64,000 bases of DNA from Comamonas sp. Y33R10-2 (GTDB lineage: Bacteria > Pseudomonadota > Gammaproteobacteria > Burkholderiales > Burkholderiaceae_C). Each line of letters begins with the position of its first letter. Position 1 is the stretch's first letter. The stretch spans positions 1-64,000 of the forward strand of contig NZ_CP079925.1 of NCBI RefSeq assembly GCF_019355935.1. The letters are read 5' to 3'. Below, piece after piece: positions 37,760 to 49,405 of the stretch. Under the pieces are notes generated by a model. It was not told the origin of the DNA. It saw only the letters and a list, made by a program, of their open reading frames with translations, and did not search any database. Both the position numbers and the translations under genes were made by a program.

Positions 37760-38251
37760 TTAAGACTCACCTAAATCAGCTGCGCTGCGCTTGCGCAAAA
37801 CCACGGTGATCTGGCCATTGGTCTCAATCGTGGCACGCTCCACATCATGGGCGTTCAAGCAGCCATTGGCGCGCAAGGCTGCGGCCAAGTCTTCCGCAGT
37901 GATTTGCTCCTGCGTCATCAAGCTAGGTTGCACCGCACCTTCATGAATGAGTACCTTCGGCTTGCCATTTACTAGCTTGCGCAGGTGGACAAAGTGGTAA
38001 GTCAGGCGCGAGAGCAGGGTATGGCAGGAGATCAGCGTGCTGGCGCTGATAAGGCCGCCGATGAGTGAGTTATCGCCTGCGTTCATGGAGTTCTGAACGG
38101 CGTTGGAAAGTATCAGTAGCAGTACCAAATCGAAGGGTGCGTACTGTCCCGTTTGGCGCCTGCCGGTGATGCGCAAAAACACCAGTAAAAACAGATAAAC
38201 AACGACACCGCGAATTACAAATTCCCACCAGGGAACAGCCATAGCCCACAT
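37760..38251 (-). CDS. DUF421 (YetF/YcaP-type) membrane protein
   Basis: A 163-residue inner-membrane protein. Three hydrophobic segments lie in the first 80 residues, with the family's FLRITGRRQTGQYAPFDLVLLLILSN-type region, followed by the small soluble domain (NGKPKVLIHEGAV, then LAAALRANGC). ATG 38251 is used because AAGGAG lies seven bases upstream; a longer open frame to 38317 has no such signal. Function is unknown for the family. Confidence 0.87.
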   Translation of the reverse strand: MWAMAVPWWEFVIRGVVVYLFLLVFLRITGRRQTGQYAPFDLVLLLILSNAVQNSMNAGDNSLIGGLISASTLISCHTLLSRLTYHFVHLRKLVNGKPKVLIHEGAVQPSLMTQEQITAEDLAAALRANGCLNAHDVERATIETNGQITVVLRKRSAADLGES

Positions 38252-38384
38252 AGACAACTCCTTTGAATTGCTATCACTTTGCGCTTGCCTGCGGGTCTGC
38301 ACAAGCAAGGCCTGCAAGTCAAGCGTTGGGCTGACAATATCGCATTGCTGGTCACGCTCTTTTTAGAGCAGATAACGAGGTTTT

Positions 38385-38798
38385 GTGAAAGAAGAATTCA
38401 ACAAGCTTGACTGCCCATGTGGATGTAAAAATGCCAAAGCCAAGCTGCTGGCCTATGCCGATTGCTGCGGTCGTTATATCGATCATTGGGAGGCCGCGCC
38501 AGCGCCTGATGCAGAGAGCCTCATGCGCTCTCGTTACAGCGCTTTTGTGCGTGAAAATGCAGCCTATCTGCAAGCCACATGGCATGAAAGTCAGCGCCCG
38601 GCCGATCTTGATTTTGACGCTGCAACCAAATGGTTGGGTCTGGATGTAAAGCATTTCAAGATCACAGGCGAAGATAAGGCCGAGGTCGAATTTGTGGCTC
38701 GTTACCGTATCTCTGGCCGTGCCGTGCGCCTGCATGAGCGCAGCCGCTTTGTGCAAGAAGCTGGGCGCTGGTATTACGTGGATGGAGAGCAGTTCTGA
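38385..38798 (+). CDS. YchJ-family protein with SEC-C metal-binding motifs
   Basis: A 137-residue UPF0225 protein. The N-terminal CPCGC and a following CCG pattern (residues about 10-28) suit zinc binding by a SEC-C type motif. The middle holds the signature [12 protein letters not shown] and the C-terminus is a nuclear-transport-factor-like domain (VEFVARYRI ... [18 protein letters not shown]). It starts at GTG 38385 after an AGG-rich site. Function unknown. Confidence 0.9.
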   Translation: MKEEFNKLDCPCGCKNAKAKLLAYADCCGRYIDHWEAAPAPDAESLMRSRYSAFVRENAAYLQATWHESQRPADLDFDAATKWLGLDVKHFKITGEDKAEVEFVARYRISGRAVRLHERSRFVQEAGRWYYVDGEQF

Positions 38799-38901
38799 GG
38801 TGCAGTGTTTCTGCAGCCCTTCGATGCAGCCCTTGGTTGCCATTTACTACATCAAAAAAGTCTCTTGGCCTCATAATCGGGCTTAACTTTTTTCTCTGAC
38901 C

Positions 38902-38926
38902 AAAGGTGCCATGAGGCGCCTTTTTT
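38902..38926 (+). terminator. Terminator after ychJ-like gene
   Basis: AAAGGTGCC, loop ATGA, GGCGCCTTTTTT. The stem has one G-T pair. It contains an in-frame ATG (38911) for the next gene, which argues against that start. Confidence 0.7.
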
Positions 38927-38955
38927 GCATCCAACGATGCGCTGGCGATGTTTTC

Positions 38956-39681
38956 ATGACTGCTTTTGATGCTGTGCTTTTTGACTGTGATGGCGTGCTG
39001 GTCGACAGCGAATCCATTACCAACCGCGTGCTGTGCGCCATGCTCAACGAATCGGGCTGGGCCATCAGTCAAGAGCAATGCACGCGCGACTTCATTGGCA
39101 AGACTGTGCGCAGCCAAGCCGCAGTGATCGAAGCCCATACCGGCAACCCTTTGACCGATGCATGGATGGCCGAGTTTTACGACCGCCGCAATGCCGCGCT
39201 GAACGCCGAATTGGTCGCTATTGATGGAGCGCTGGAAGCGGTTAAACAGGTCCATGCCATGTGCAATGGCCGCATTGCCTGCGCCTCGGGTGCAGACCGC
39301 GCCAAGGTGGAGATGCAGCTGACCAAGGTCGGCATGGCTCCATACTTTGAAGGCCATGTTTACAGCGGTCATGAAATGCCGCGCAGCAAGCCCTTCCCTG
39401 ATGTGTATCTGGCCGCAGCCGACGCCCTGAATGCAGATCCTGCTAAATGCTTGGTGGTGGAAGACACCGTCACCGGCGTGCAGGCGGGTGTGGCGGCGGG
39501 CGCAACGGTCTGGGCGTACTTTCCGGCTGATCAGGGTCACGCGACGGCAGAGCAATTGCTAGAAGCTGGAGCGGCTTGTGTGTTTGGCGATATGGGCGAC
39601 CTTCCAGCAATGTTTGACGCGGTGCGCCAGAGCGCAACTAGTGTTATCGCTGGAGATGGCTACGAGCACGAAATTCAGTAA
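38956..39681 (+). CDS. HAD-superfamily hydrolase (phosphatase)
   Basis: A 241-residue Rossmann-like phosphatase of the beta-phosphoglucomutase/phosphoglycolate phosphatase branch. Motif I is FDCDGVLVDSES with nucleophile Asp10 and Asp12, motif II is in CASGADR, the lysine is in SKPFPDVYL, and motif IV is VVEDTVTGV. The helical cap lies at residues about 18-80. Start 38956 was preferred over 38911 because the latter falls inside a terminator hairpin and lies upstream of the conserved domain. Substrate unknown. Confidence 0.9.
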   Translation: MTAFDAVLFDCDGVLVDSESITNRVLCAMLNESGWAISQEQCTRDFIGKTVRSQAAVIEAHTGNPLTDAWMAEFYDRRNAALNAELVAIDGALEAVKQVHAMCNGRIACASGADRAKVEMQLTKVGMAPYFEGHVYSGHEMPRSKPFPDVYLAAADALNADPAKCLVVEDTVTGVQAGVAAGATVWAYFPADQGHATAEQLLEAGAACVFGDMGDLPAMFDAVRQSATSVIAGDGYEHEIQ

Positions 39682-39694
39682 AACGGATTTACCA

Positions 39695-40390
39695 TCAGTC
39701 CCAAATTGATAGCGCCTCATCAAGGCGCTGTTTTGACTTAACGTCAATAACACTGTTGTGCAACAGTATCACGCGTTGCACAGGCAGGTTTTTGACCTGC
39801 TGCACCCATGCGCGTACGGCGGCTTTGTCCCTGACCAGTAGGCGCACGGTGCGCGGCACCGTCAGGCGCTCATGCCCGCCTGCGAGACCCAAATACATGC
39901 GCACCGGCAGGCTCAGTGGCCCTTGCCAGCATTGCAGCACGTCGGTGGCAATCAGGCTGCCGCTGGCGGGGTGAAACCACAGCGTTTCATCCAGCATGGG
40001 AATGCCATCCAGGTGAATGCATTGCAACTCACCCACCCAGGGCGCCTCATGGCCTGCGGGCAGTGGCTCCAGCAGTGGCTGGTCGGGGTGCTTGCGCAGC
40101 ACGCCCGCAGTTCCGTAAAGCCGGGCCTGTGGATAAAGTTTGGCCAGCTTGCCTACAAACAGATGGTGCATGGCGCTGGGGGCGACGATGTGGCGCAGCG
40201 GACCGATGGCATCAAGCGCCGCTTTTTGTGCCGGTGACAGCGGCACGGCGGAGTGCGAGAACAGGCCACCATCAGCCAGCCGTATCACCGTCATTCGCGT
40301 GCTGACCTGCATTCCTGCATTGCTAAAGTGATAGCTGAGACTCCATACACCATCTGCGATAGCTTGCCATTTCTCTGTTGAATCTTGCAT
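39695..40390 (-). CDS. DUF4336 protein (metallo-beta-lactamase-like)
   Basis: A 231-residue protein that resembles DUF4336, a degenerate metallo-beta-lactamase-fold family (HIVAPSAMHHLFVGKLAKLY, then TLWFHPASGSLIATDVLQ). The usual HxHxDH metal motif is not seen. It lies 15 bases downstream of the AraC-type regulator gene on the same strand, so the two are probably co-transcribed. Confidence 0.8.
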   Translation of the reverse strand: MQDSTEKWQAIADGVWSLSYHFSNAGMQVSTRMTVIRLADGGLFSHSAVPLSPAQKAALDAIGPLRHIVAPSAMHHLFVGKLAKLYPQARLYGTAGVLRKHPDQPLLEPLPAGHEAPWVGELQCIHLDGIPMLDETLWFHPASGSLIATDVLQCWQGPLSLPVRMYLGLAGGHERLTVPRTVRLLVRDKAAVRAWVQQVKNLPVQRVILLHNSVIDVKSKQRLDEALSIWD

Positions 40391-40405
40391 GGCTGGCTCC
40401 TTGGT

Positions 40406-41482
40406 TTATGCGGCGCGCTGACCGGCGGTTTTGCGAAATTCCGAGGGCGACAGGCCCGTCCACAGACGAAAGGCGCGGATAAAGCTTTTGTCATTCATAA
40501 AGCCGCAGGCCTGCGCCACACGCTTGATGGGGCGACTGGTGCGCAGCAGCAGAGCAATCGCACGTTCACGTCGAATATCGTCCTTCAGCGCTTGCAGCGA
40601 AATACCCTCTTCTTTGAGCTGGCGGTGCAGGCTGCGCTGCGACAGATGTAGCTGGCGTGAGAGGGTCATGGCCGTTTGCTGCTCCTCACCGCTTGCGGCC
40701 AGTAGTTGACGCACGCGCTGCACCAGTGTTTTTTCGCGCTGATAGGGGCGAACCTGTATGGGCAGGGCGCGCTGCAGCATGTGGTTGAGCGCGGCCTCAT
40801 CGCGCGCTAGCGGGGCCTGCAGCCAGCGCGCCTCAAACTGCAGGCTGGCGACGGGCGCATCAAACCCAATGCTGCCCGGTGCAAACAGCACCTTGTAGAC
40901 ATTGGCATGGGCCGGTGTGGCAAACGGAAAGCTGGCGTGCAGCAGGCTGATGGGCTCGTTGATGAGCCAGCTGGCAAAACCATGAATATTGCGCAGCACT
41001 GACACCATGCAGAACTCTCGCATGGCACCCAGTGTGCGGCTTTCATGCAGCGTCAGTGTGGCCGTGCCAGCCTGTTCGCTGAGCTGTAGCTGTATATCGC
41101 CCGTAATCAGCCCGTGGTGGCGGCACCAGCGGGCCAGTGCAAGGCCGAGATTGGGGGCGCTGATGCTGGCGCGGGCCAGCATGCCGTAGCTGCCCCAGGG
41201 CAGGCGGCGCTCAAACCAGCCCAGCCCTTCATCGTCCAGCTCGCGCATGGCGGCGTCTGAAAGCGCCTCCATCTGCAAGGCCGTGATGCACTCGTTCGCA
41301 TCGTTTACCAGTCTTGGCGGGATTTGTGCCTTTTCAAGTGCGACCAGCGGTGACATCTGCCTTTGCTCATAGGCCCGGATGATGGCCTGAACAAATGCCA
41401 TCGGGGTAATTGCCGGGTGTGATTTGAGCACCGAACTGGCATGGTGTGGCAGTGGAGTCTTGACCAGTGAAGGTGTCAGCAT
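40406..41482 (-). CDS. AraC-family transcriptional regulator
   Basis: A 358-residue regulator. The N-terminal 200 residues match the arabinose-binding/dimerisation type domain of OruR/ArgR-like AraC proteins (DDEGLGWFERRLPWGSYGML). The C-terminal 100 residues form the double HTH (SRQLHLSQRSLHRQLKEEG and VAQACGFMNDKSFIRAF). It is divergent from the acyl-CoA synthetase gene with 85 bases between them, so it probably controls that gene and the DUF4336 gene behind it. The inducer is unknown. Confidence 0.92.
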   Translation of the reverse strand: MLTPSLVKTPLPHHASSVLKSHPAITPMAFVQAIIRAYEQRQMSPLVALEKAQIPPRLVNDANECITALQMEALSDAAMRELDDEGLGWFERRLPWGSYGMLARASISAPNLGLALARWCRHHGLITGDIQLQLSEQAGTATLTLHESRTLGAMREFCMVSVLRNIHGFASWLINEPISLLHASFPFATPAHANVYKVLFAPGSIGFDAPVASLQFEARWLQAPLARDEAALNHMLQRALPIQVRPYQREKTLVQRVRQLLAASGEEQQTAMTLSRQLHLSQRSLHRQLKEEGISLQALKDDIRRERAIALLLRTSRPIKRVAQACGFMNDKSFIRAFRLWTGLSPSEFRKTAGQRAA

Positions 41483-41567
41483 TTGGCAATTATTGCAACC
41501 TGTCTGACCTTATCTGAACAGGAGTTGCCCTTATTCTGGAGTGAATTCGGTGCCGAGGAGACCCGTG

Positions 41568-43286
<1,719 letters not shown>

Positions 43287-43334
43287 ATATGAGCGCTTGC
43301 CTGAGTTACTTCATGCCTGTAACCCAGAGGGCCG

Positions 43335-43355
43335 ACCGCCCCGGGGCGGGGCGGT
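43335..43355. terminator. GC-rich hairpin between convergent genes
   Basis: ACCGCCCC and GGGGCGGT pair around five bases, followed by only three T. It lies between the stop codons of the synthetase and the antiporter genes. A weak terminator candidate. Confidence 0.4.
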
Positions 43356-43375
43356 TTGGGCAAGGCGCTGCGGTC

Positions 43376-45109
43376 TCAGTGCTGCGGGCTTGCGTCGCTT
43401 GCCGCGGGCAGGCCAGCCGCACGGCGCGCCGCCACCAAGCGTTTGCGCATGGCGATCTCCTGCATGTCCAGCTCGCTGACCAGGCTGCGCAGCGAATCGT
43501 CGTTGATGCGGTGGCTCTGCCGCTCGGCGTAGTAGAAGTCTCGCTCGGAGTGAATGCACTCGATGCGGGTTTCAATCTCCAACACATAGCGCAGCTTGCG
43601 CTGGCGCACGACCTCGGGGGATTCGCGCAGCGACTCTATGGTTTGCGCCGCACCACTGCCGTCGTCCAGCAGCTGGATGCGGTTGCGGTATTCCTGGGCC
43701 AGATGGCCGTTGACTTCTTGGCGCATGGCCACCCATTCGGGGTCACGACGTTGAATCTCTTCCTCCGTCAGTGTCAGCTGGGTGATGGCCGCCAGACAGG
43801 CTTGCTCGCGCGCCCTGCGCTCTTCGCGCACAGTGGGCGACTCTTCGTGAGGGGGCAGGTAGCGCAGCACAATAGGCAGGCCCACGGCGCCGATGATCAT
43901 CGTGAACAAGATGGTGCCTGTGGCCAGAAACACCAGCATGTCACGAGCGGGGAAGGGCTGACCATTGTTCAGCAGCATGGGTACGGACAGCGCACCTGCC
44001 AGAGTGACGGCACCGCGAATGCCAGCCAGTGTGGTCGCAAGGTTCAGCAGAGCCGAGGGGCGCTCGCTCATCTTGCCCTGCTTGTGGGCACGCAGCAGCG
44101 AGCCGTGCACGCCCAGCACCAGCCAGATCCAGCGCATCAGCAGCAGGGCCACCGAGATGGCCGCGACATAGCCAACCAGAATCCACCAGTCATGCCCGGC
44201 CTGGTGCAGGGACACACCAATGATGGAGGGAAGTTGCAGGCCCAGCAGCAGGAAGATGGCGCCATTGAAGGCCGCTTCCACCATGCTCCAGGTGCCTTCG
44301 GTCTGCAGGCGTTCGCTGATATAGCTGCTGCGCTCAAGGTCGGCAAAGTTGGTGGCGATACCCGCAGCGACAGCAGCCAGAATCCCCGAGACGCCGATTT
44401 TTTCGCCCACGATGTAGGCTGCAAATGGCAGCAGCACCAGCAGCAACACCATCTGCGTGGCCGCCACGTCGCCCAAGCGGCGTGTGATGGTGCCGCGGGC
44501 ATGACTGAAGCCCCAGCCAATCAACGCACCGACACCCAGGCCGCCCACGGCCATCCAGGTGAAGTCCCTAGCGACCTCACCCCAAGAGAAAACGCCGGTC
44601 AGCGTGGCGGCAATGGCAAATTTCAGGGCCACCAGACCCGATGCGTCGTTCAGCAGAGACTCGCCTTCGAGCACATGCATGGTCTTTTCAGGCATACCAA
44701 GGTTACGTGTGATGGCCGAGACGGCCACGGCATCGGTGGGCGAGATTACGGCGGCCAGCGCAAAGGCAACGGTGAGCGGAATCTCGGGAATCATCCAGTT
44801 GATGAGATAGCCCAGCCCCAGTACCGTGAACAGCACCAAGCCCAGAGCCAGCAGCAAGATGGGTTTGGCCAGTGCAAAAAATTCACGCTTGGGAATGCGC
44901 CAGCCGTCGGCAAACAGCAAGGGCGGAATGAAAAGAAGAAGAAACAGTTCTGGGTCGAATGCGATGTGCAAGCCGGCCTGCGGCCATGCAATCAGTGCGC
45001 CCAGAGCGATTTGAATCAGAGGCAAGGGGATGGCCCGGATATAGCGGGCCACGATGCCTGTCAGCGCTCCAAGAAGCAAGACAAGCAAAACAGTTTCAAC
45101 AGCGTGCAT
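43376..45109 (-). CDS. Na+/H+ antiporter, CPA1 (NhaP/YjcE) type
   Basis: A 577-residue inner-membrane protein. About twelve hydrophobic segments lie in residues 1-410, with CPA1 landmarks LFIPPLLFADGWR, AAVISPTDAVAVSAI and LEGESLLNDASGLVALK, the latter carrying the ion-binding acidic residues. A hydrophilic C-terminal tail of about 160 residues follows, as in YjcE-like proteins. It exchanges sodium or potassium for protons. It runs against both neighbours and seems a separate unit. Confidence 0.92.
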   Translation of the reverse strand: MHAVETVLLVLLLGALTGIVARYIRAIPLPLIQIALGALIAWPQAGLHIAFDPELFLLLFIPPLLFADGWRIPKREFFALAKPILLLALGLVLFTVLGLGYLINWMIPEIPLTVAFALAAVISPTDAVAVSAITRNLGMPEKTMHVLEGESLLNDASGLVALKFAIAATLTGVFSWGEVARDFTWMAVGGLGVGALIGWGFSHARGTITRRLGDVAATQMVLLLVLLPFAAYIVGEKIGVSGILAAVAAGIATNFADLERSSYISERLQTEGTWSMVEAAFNGAIFLLLGLQLPSIIGVSLHQAGHDWWILVGYVAAISVALLLMRWIWLVLGVHGSLLRAHKQGKMSERPSALLNLATTLAGIRGAVTLAGALSVPMLLNNGQPFPARDMLVFLATGTILFTMIIGAVGLPIVLRYLPPHEESPTVREERRAREQACLAAITQLTLTEEEIQRRDPEWVAMRQEVNGHLAQEYRNRIQLLDDGSGAAQTIESLRESPEVVRQRKLRYVLEIETRIECIHSERDFYYAERQSHRINDDSLRSLVSELDMQEIAMRKRLVAARRAAGLPAASDASPQH

Positions 45110-45201
45110 AAGGCATTTTCTTCAACTGCGGCTAGAGCGCTGTGTCGGACAAGCTCAAAAACCAAGCTCTCGTATCGGACAAAGCATTCAAGGAACCAAC
45201 A

Positions 45202-46809
45202 ATGAGCACCCTGGAGACACAACTGAATTCGCGTTCGGCAGACTTTCTGGCCAACGCTGCTGCCATGCAGACGCTGGTAAATGACCTGCATGCGCGCTGC
45301 GACCTGAACGCGCTGGGCGGCAATGAAGCGGCCCGCGCCAAGCATGTGGCACGCGGCAAACTGCTGCCCCGCGAGCGTGTGCAGCGCCTGCTGGATGCGG
45401 GCACGCCGTTTTTGGAGTTATCGCCGCTGGCCGCGCTCAATATGTACGGCAACGATGCGCCGGGCGCGGGCGTGATCGCGGGTGTGGGCCGAGTAAGTGG
45501 GGTCGACTGCATGATTGTGTGCAACGATGCCACCGTGAAGGGCGGCACCTACTACCCCATGACGGTGAAAAAGCATTTGCGTGCGCAAGAGATTGCGGCG
45601 CAGAACCATCTGCCCTGCATTTATCTGGTGGATTCGGGGGGTGCCAACCTGCCCAATCAGGATGAAGTCTTCCCCGACCGTGAGCACTTTGGCCGCATCT
45701 TCTTCAACCAAGCCAATATGAGCGCGCAGGGCATTGCCCAGATCGCCGTGGTCATGGGCAGTTGCACGGCGGGTGGTGCTTATGTACCGGCCATGAGTGA
45801 TGAGTCCATCATCGTCAAGAACCAGGGCACGATTTTTCTGGGTGGTCCGCCGCTGGTGAAGGCGGCCACGGGTGAGGTAGTGAGCGCCGAAGATCTGGGC
45901 GGCGGCGATGTGCATACGCGCTTGTCGGGCGTGGCAGATCATCTGGCCGAAAACGATTTGCACGCGCTGGCGCTGGCACGGCAGGCCGTGGCCAATTTGA
46001 ATAAAAACAAGCCGCAAGCCCAGGCAGATCAAGCGCCAGCCGCTCCTCTTTTTGAGAGTGATGAGCTGTATGGCGTGATCCCCGTCGATACCCGCAAGCC
46101 TTTTGATGTGCGCGAGATCATCGCCCGCGTGGTGGATAGCAGCCAGTTCGATGAGTTCAAGGCCCGCTTTGGTAACACGCTGGTGTGTGGCTTTGCGCGC
46201 ATTGAAGGCATGCAGGTCGGCATCATCGCCAACAACGGCATTCTGTTCAGCGAATCTGCCGTCAAGGGCGCGCACTTCATCGAGCTGTGCTGCCAGCGCA
46301 AGGTGCCACTAGTGTTTTTGCAGAACATCACTGGCTTCATGGTGGGGCGCAAATACGAGAACGAAGGCATTGCCCGCCACGGCGCCAAGCTGGTGACGGC
46401 CGTGGCCACGGCGGCGGTGCCCAAGTTCACCATCATTATCGGGGGGAGCTTTGGCGCCGGCAATTACGGCATGTGCGGCCGCGCTTACTCGCCGCGCTTT
46501 TTGTGGATGTGGCCTAACGCACGCATCAGCGTGATGGGCGGTGAGCAGGCTGCCAGCGTGCTGGCCACCGTCAAACGCGACGGTATTGAGTCCAAGGGTG
46601 GTAGCTGGAGCGCGGAGGAAGAGGAGGGCTTCAAGTCCCCGATTCGCCAGCAGTATGAAGATCAGGGTCACCCTTACTACGCCACGGCCCGCTTGTGGGA
46701 TGACGGCGTGATCGACCCAGCGGATACGCGCCGCGTGCTGGCACTGGGGCTGGCTGCATCGCGCAATGCACCGATTGAAGACACCCGGTTCGGCGTCTTT
46801 CGCATGTAA
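45202..46809 (+). CDS. liuB: Methylcrotonyl-CoA carboxylase, carboxyltransferase (beta) subunit
   Basis: A 535-residue subunit that carboxylates 3-methylcrotonyl-CoA to 3-methylglutaconyl-CoA using carboxybiotin from the LiuD subunit. Two crotonase-like halves are present, with [18 protein letters not shown] and, in the C-terminal half, [23 protein letters not shown] 45202 follows AAGGA and gives a length usual for LiuB; a GTG at 45142 adds 20 residues without resemblance. It is the first gene of the second liu group (liuB, hydrolase, liuC, DUF4126, liuD, liuE). Confidence 0.95.
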   Translation: MSTLETQLNSRSADFLANAAAMQTLVNDLHARCDLNALGGNEAARAKHVARGKLLPRERVQRLLDAGTPFLELSPLAALNMYGNDAPGAGVIAGVGRVSGVDCMIVCNDATVKGGTYYPMTVKKHLRAQEIAAQNHLPCIYLVDSGGANLPNQDEVFPDREHFGRIFFNQANMSAQGIAQIAVVMGSCTAGGAYVPAMSDESIIVKNQGTIFLGGPPLVKAATGEVVSAEDLGGGDVHTRLSGVADHLAENDLHALALARQAVANLNKNKPQAQADQAPAAPLFESDELYGVIPVDTRKPFDVREIIARVVDSSQFDEFKARFGNTLVCGFARIEGMQVGIIANNGILFSESAVKGAHFIELCCQRKVPLVFLQNITGFMVGRKYENEGIARHGAKLVTAVATAAVPKFTIIIGGSFGAGNYGMCGRAYSPRFLWMWPNARISVMGGEQAASVLATVKRDGIESKGGSWSAEEEEGFKSPIRQQYEDQGHPYYATARLWDDGVIDPADTRRVLALGLAASRNAPIEDTRFGVFRM

Positions 46810-46829
46810 AAAACGCCAAGCTACAGATC

Positions 46830-47756
46830 ATGCCGCACCGCCGTTTTTTCATTGCTCTCTCGTCACTGCTGCTGGCTTTGCCAATGGCGGCAAGGGCGCA
46901 GCTGGCTGTGCAGCAAGCCGATGTGCGCATTCCCGTCGCCGTGCCTGCTGCTGGATCGTCGCCCGCGCGCACCGCAGAGCTGGCGGGCCATGTCTACCGG
47001 CCGCAGGCCACTGGGCCTTGGGGGCTGGTGGTGCTCAGCCACGGCACGCCCAGCGGCAAAGAGGCCCGCGAGGCACTGACCGAGCGCTATGCCCCGCAGG
47101 CCCGCGCCATTGCGGCGCTGGGCTATGTGGTGGTGACGGGCCTGCGCCGGGGCTATGGCGTATCTGACGGGCCGCTGGCCGACCGCTATGGCCGCTGCGA
47201 TGCTCCGGATTACACCCATGCAGCGCAAGAGGCGGCGCGTGATGTGGCGGCCATCATGGCCTACGGCCAGAAGCTGCCCGATGTGGATGCCGCCAAGGTG
47301 GTGTTGCTGGGCAAGTCTGCCGGGGGCTTTGCCTCGCTGGCGCTGGCCGCGCAGCAACCTGCGGGTTTGCGCGGCGTCATCAGCTTTGCCGGTGGGCGTG
47401 GTGCCCAGCCGCAGATGCGTGAAAAAGGCCGCATTTGCGGCGAGCCTGAGTTGCTGAAAACCGTGGCCAGTTTTGCCGCCACCAGTCGCGTGCCGCAGCT
47501 GTGGATTTATGCGCAAAACGATAGCTACTTCCGCCCGCCACTGGTGCGGCAGATGGCTCAAAGTTATCAACAGGCCGGCCTGCCCCTGAAGCTGATTTTT
47601 GTGCCGCCCAGCGGCCATGAAGGCCACCGCTTTTTTGACCTACCAGCCAACATAGACCAGTGGCTGGCACAGGTGCGTGAATTCCTCGCGCAGCAAATGC
47701 CGCCCACAGCGACGGCTGCACTGCAAAGCAATCACTCGATGGGAGACAAACCATGA
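46830..47756 (+). CDS. Secreted alpha/beta hydrolase (dienelactone-hydrolase-like)
   Basis: A 308-residue protein with an N-terminal signal peptide (RRFFIALSSLLLALPMAARA, cut after ARA), so probably periplasmic. The hydrolase core has LSHGTPSGKEAREA near the oxyanion hole, the nucleophile in GKSAGG, Asp in YAQNDSYF and His in SGHEGHRF. It lies 20 bases after liuB and overlaps the start of liuC by 4 bases, so it is embedded in the liu transcript although the other products are cytoplasmic. Its substrate is unknown; release of an isovaleryl or related ester outside the membrane is a guess. Confidence 0.85.
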   Translation: MPHRRFFIALSSLLLALPMAARAQLAVQQADVRIPVAVPAAGSSPARTAELAGHVYRPQATGPWGLVVLSHGTPSGKEAREALTERYAPQARAIAALGYVVVTGLRRGYGVSDGPLADRYGRCDAPDYTHAAQEAARDVAAIMAYGQKLPDVDAAKVVLLGKSAGGFASLALAAQQPAGLRGVISFAGGRGAQPQMREKGRICGEPELLKTVASFAATSRVPQLWIYAQNDSYFRPPLVRQMAQSYQQAGLPLKLIFVPPSGHEGHRFFDLPANIDQWLAQVREFLAQQMPPTATAALQSNHSMGDKP

Positions 47757-48535
47757 CCGCTTTGACCTTGACCGTGGACGGTGGCATTGCCCGCATCACG
47801 CTGGCCCAGCCCGAGATTCGCAACGCCTTCAGTGATGCTGGCATTGCCGAAATTACCGCTGCCTTTCGCAAGGTGGGTGAGCGTGCCGATGTGCGCGCCG
47901 TGGTGCTGGCGGCCGAAGGCCCGGCCTTTTGTGCGGGCGCCGATCTGAACTGGATGCGCCGCATGGCCGATTACTCCCGCGATGAAAACCGCGTGGATGC
48001 CGGCCTGCTGGCCGAGATGCTGCGCACCATCTACGAATGCCCCAAACCCACGATTGCGCGCGTGCAGGGCGATGTGTATGCAGGCGGCATGGGTCTGGTG
48101 GCCTGCTGCGACATGGCGGTGGTGGTGGATACCGCAGGCTTTTGCCTGAGCGAGGTGAAGATCGGCCTCATCCCCGCCACCATCAGCCCCTATGTGCTGC
48201 GCGCCATGGGGGCGCGGGCGGCGCACCGTTATTTTCTGACGGGTGAGCGCTTTTCGGCGCAAGAGGCGCACCGCATCGGCTATGTGCACGAGGTGGTCGA
48301 TGTGGATGGGCTGGATTCCGTGGTCGACGGCTGGATTAAGCACCTGCTCAGCGCAGGCCCGGTGGCGGTGCGCGCCTGCAAGCGGCTGGTGCAGGACGCA
48401 GCCGAGCGCGAGATTAACGAGCAGCTGATTGCATCCACCGTGGAGTCGATTGCCAATATTCGCGCCAGCAACGAGGGGCGCGAAGGCATTCAGGCCTTTC
48501 TCAACAAAAGCAAGCCCAGCTGGCTGCCCGGATAA
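47753..48535 (+). CDS. liuC: 3-Methylglutaconyl-CoA hydratase (enoyl-CoA hydratase family)
   Basis: A 260-residue crotonase-fold enzyme that hydrates 3-methylglutaconyl-CoA to HMG-CoA. The oxyanion segments are GPAFCAGADLNWMRRMADYS and GDVYAGGMGLVACCDMAVV, and the LSEVKIGLIPATISPYV block is typical for LiuC. The start codon overlaps the previous stop (ATGA). Position between liuB and liuD supports the name over generic enoyl-CoA hydratase. Confidence 0.93.
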   Translation: MTALTLTVDGGIARITLAQPEIRNAFSDAGIAEITAAFRKVGERADVRAVVLAAEGPAFCAGADLNWMRRMADYSRDENRVDAGLLAEMLRTIYECPKPTIARVQGDVYAGGMGLVACCDMAVVVDTAGFCLSEVKIGLIPATISPYVLRAMGARAAHRYFLTGERFSAQEAHRIGYVHEVVDVDGLDSVVDGWIKHLLSAGPVAVRACKRLVQDAAEREINEQLIASTVESIANIRASNEGREGIQAFLNKSKPSWLPG

Positions 48536-48592
48536 ACACCGCATATGCCAGAGTCGCTTTAGAGTTTGGACTCTGCATAAGGAAAAAGCACC

Positions 48593-49345
48593 ATGGATAT
48601 CTGGCAAACCATCATCAGCTGGCTTCACCGCTCAGGCCTGCATATTGACCCCGAAACGGCACAAGCCGTAGGCGATGCTGCCACGCAGGTGGGCGACGTA
48701 GCCGCCAAGGCAGGGCAGGCCGTGGGCCAGATGGACATGGGCGCCATGCTGGCGCTGGCCGCAGCACTGGGCTGGGCCAGCGGTTTCAGGCTCTACGCCG
48801 TGGTGTTTGTGGTGGGCATGCTGGGCGCTACGAACGTGATGCCTCTGCCGGGCGGTCTGCATGTGCTGGCCCATCCCATAGTGCTGGTCATCAGCGGCGG
48901 GCTGCTGTTTGTGGAGTTCTTCGCGGACAAGATTCCCGTGGTCGATTCGGTCTGGGACATGTTTCAGAGCGTGCTGCGTATCCCTGCCGGTGCGGCGCTG
49001 GCGGCTTCGGTCTTTGGTGCGGACAACACCACCATGGCCATGGCCGCCGCGCTGATGGGCGGCACGCTGGCAGCCACGAGTCAGGCAGCAAAGACAACAA
49101 CGCGCGCACTCATCAACACATCGCCAGAACCGTTCTCCAACGTGGGCGCCAGCTTGGCGGAGGACACCGTGTCGATGGGCGCCATCTGGCTGGCACTGGC
49201 CAACCCGCTGGTGTTTGGCGGCGTGCTAGTGGTGGTGGTCATCGTGATGTGGCTGGTGATCTGGGCGCTGTGGCGTTTTCTCAAGGCGATTTTTCGCCGC
49301 CTGCGTGGCGGTGGTGATGCGCAGGATGCAATACAAAAAACATAG
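48593..49345 (+). CDS. DUF4126 membrane protein
   Basis: A 250-residue protein with several hydrophobic segments from about residue 54 on (AALGWASGFRLYAVVFVVGM, then ALAASVFGADNTTMAMAAAL) and a final pair at about 200-230. These match the DUF4126 pattern in which a SGFR motif lies in the first membrane helix. Residues 1-50 form a soluble extension. Function unknown. It lies within the liu group, 57 bases after liuC, and was probably carried along. Confidence 0.82.
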   Translation: MDIWQTIISWLHRSGLHIDPETAQAVGDAATQVGDVAAKAGQAVGQMDMGAMLALAAALGWASGFRLYAVVFVVGMLGATNVMPLPGGLHVLAHPIVLVISGGLLFVEFFADKIPVVDSVWDMFQSVLRIPAGAALAASVFGADNTTMAMAAALMGGTLAATSQAAKTTTRALINTSPEPFSNVGASLAEDTVSMGAIWLALANPLVFGGVLVVVVIVMWLVIWALWRFLKAIFRRLRGGGDAQDAIQKT

Positions 49346-49405
49346 CTGCTTGCGCTTGATTGATATGCGCTAGTGGGCGATTTGGCATAAATATTTGGAG
49401 ACTAT

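Noticed and set aside
38911..38955. Upstream start for the HAD phosphatase
   Set aside because: The ATG lies in the loop of a terminator hairpin. The conserved domain begins after the ATG at 38956.
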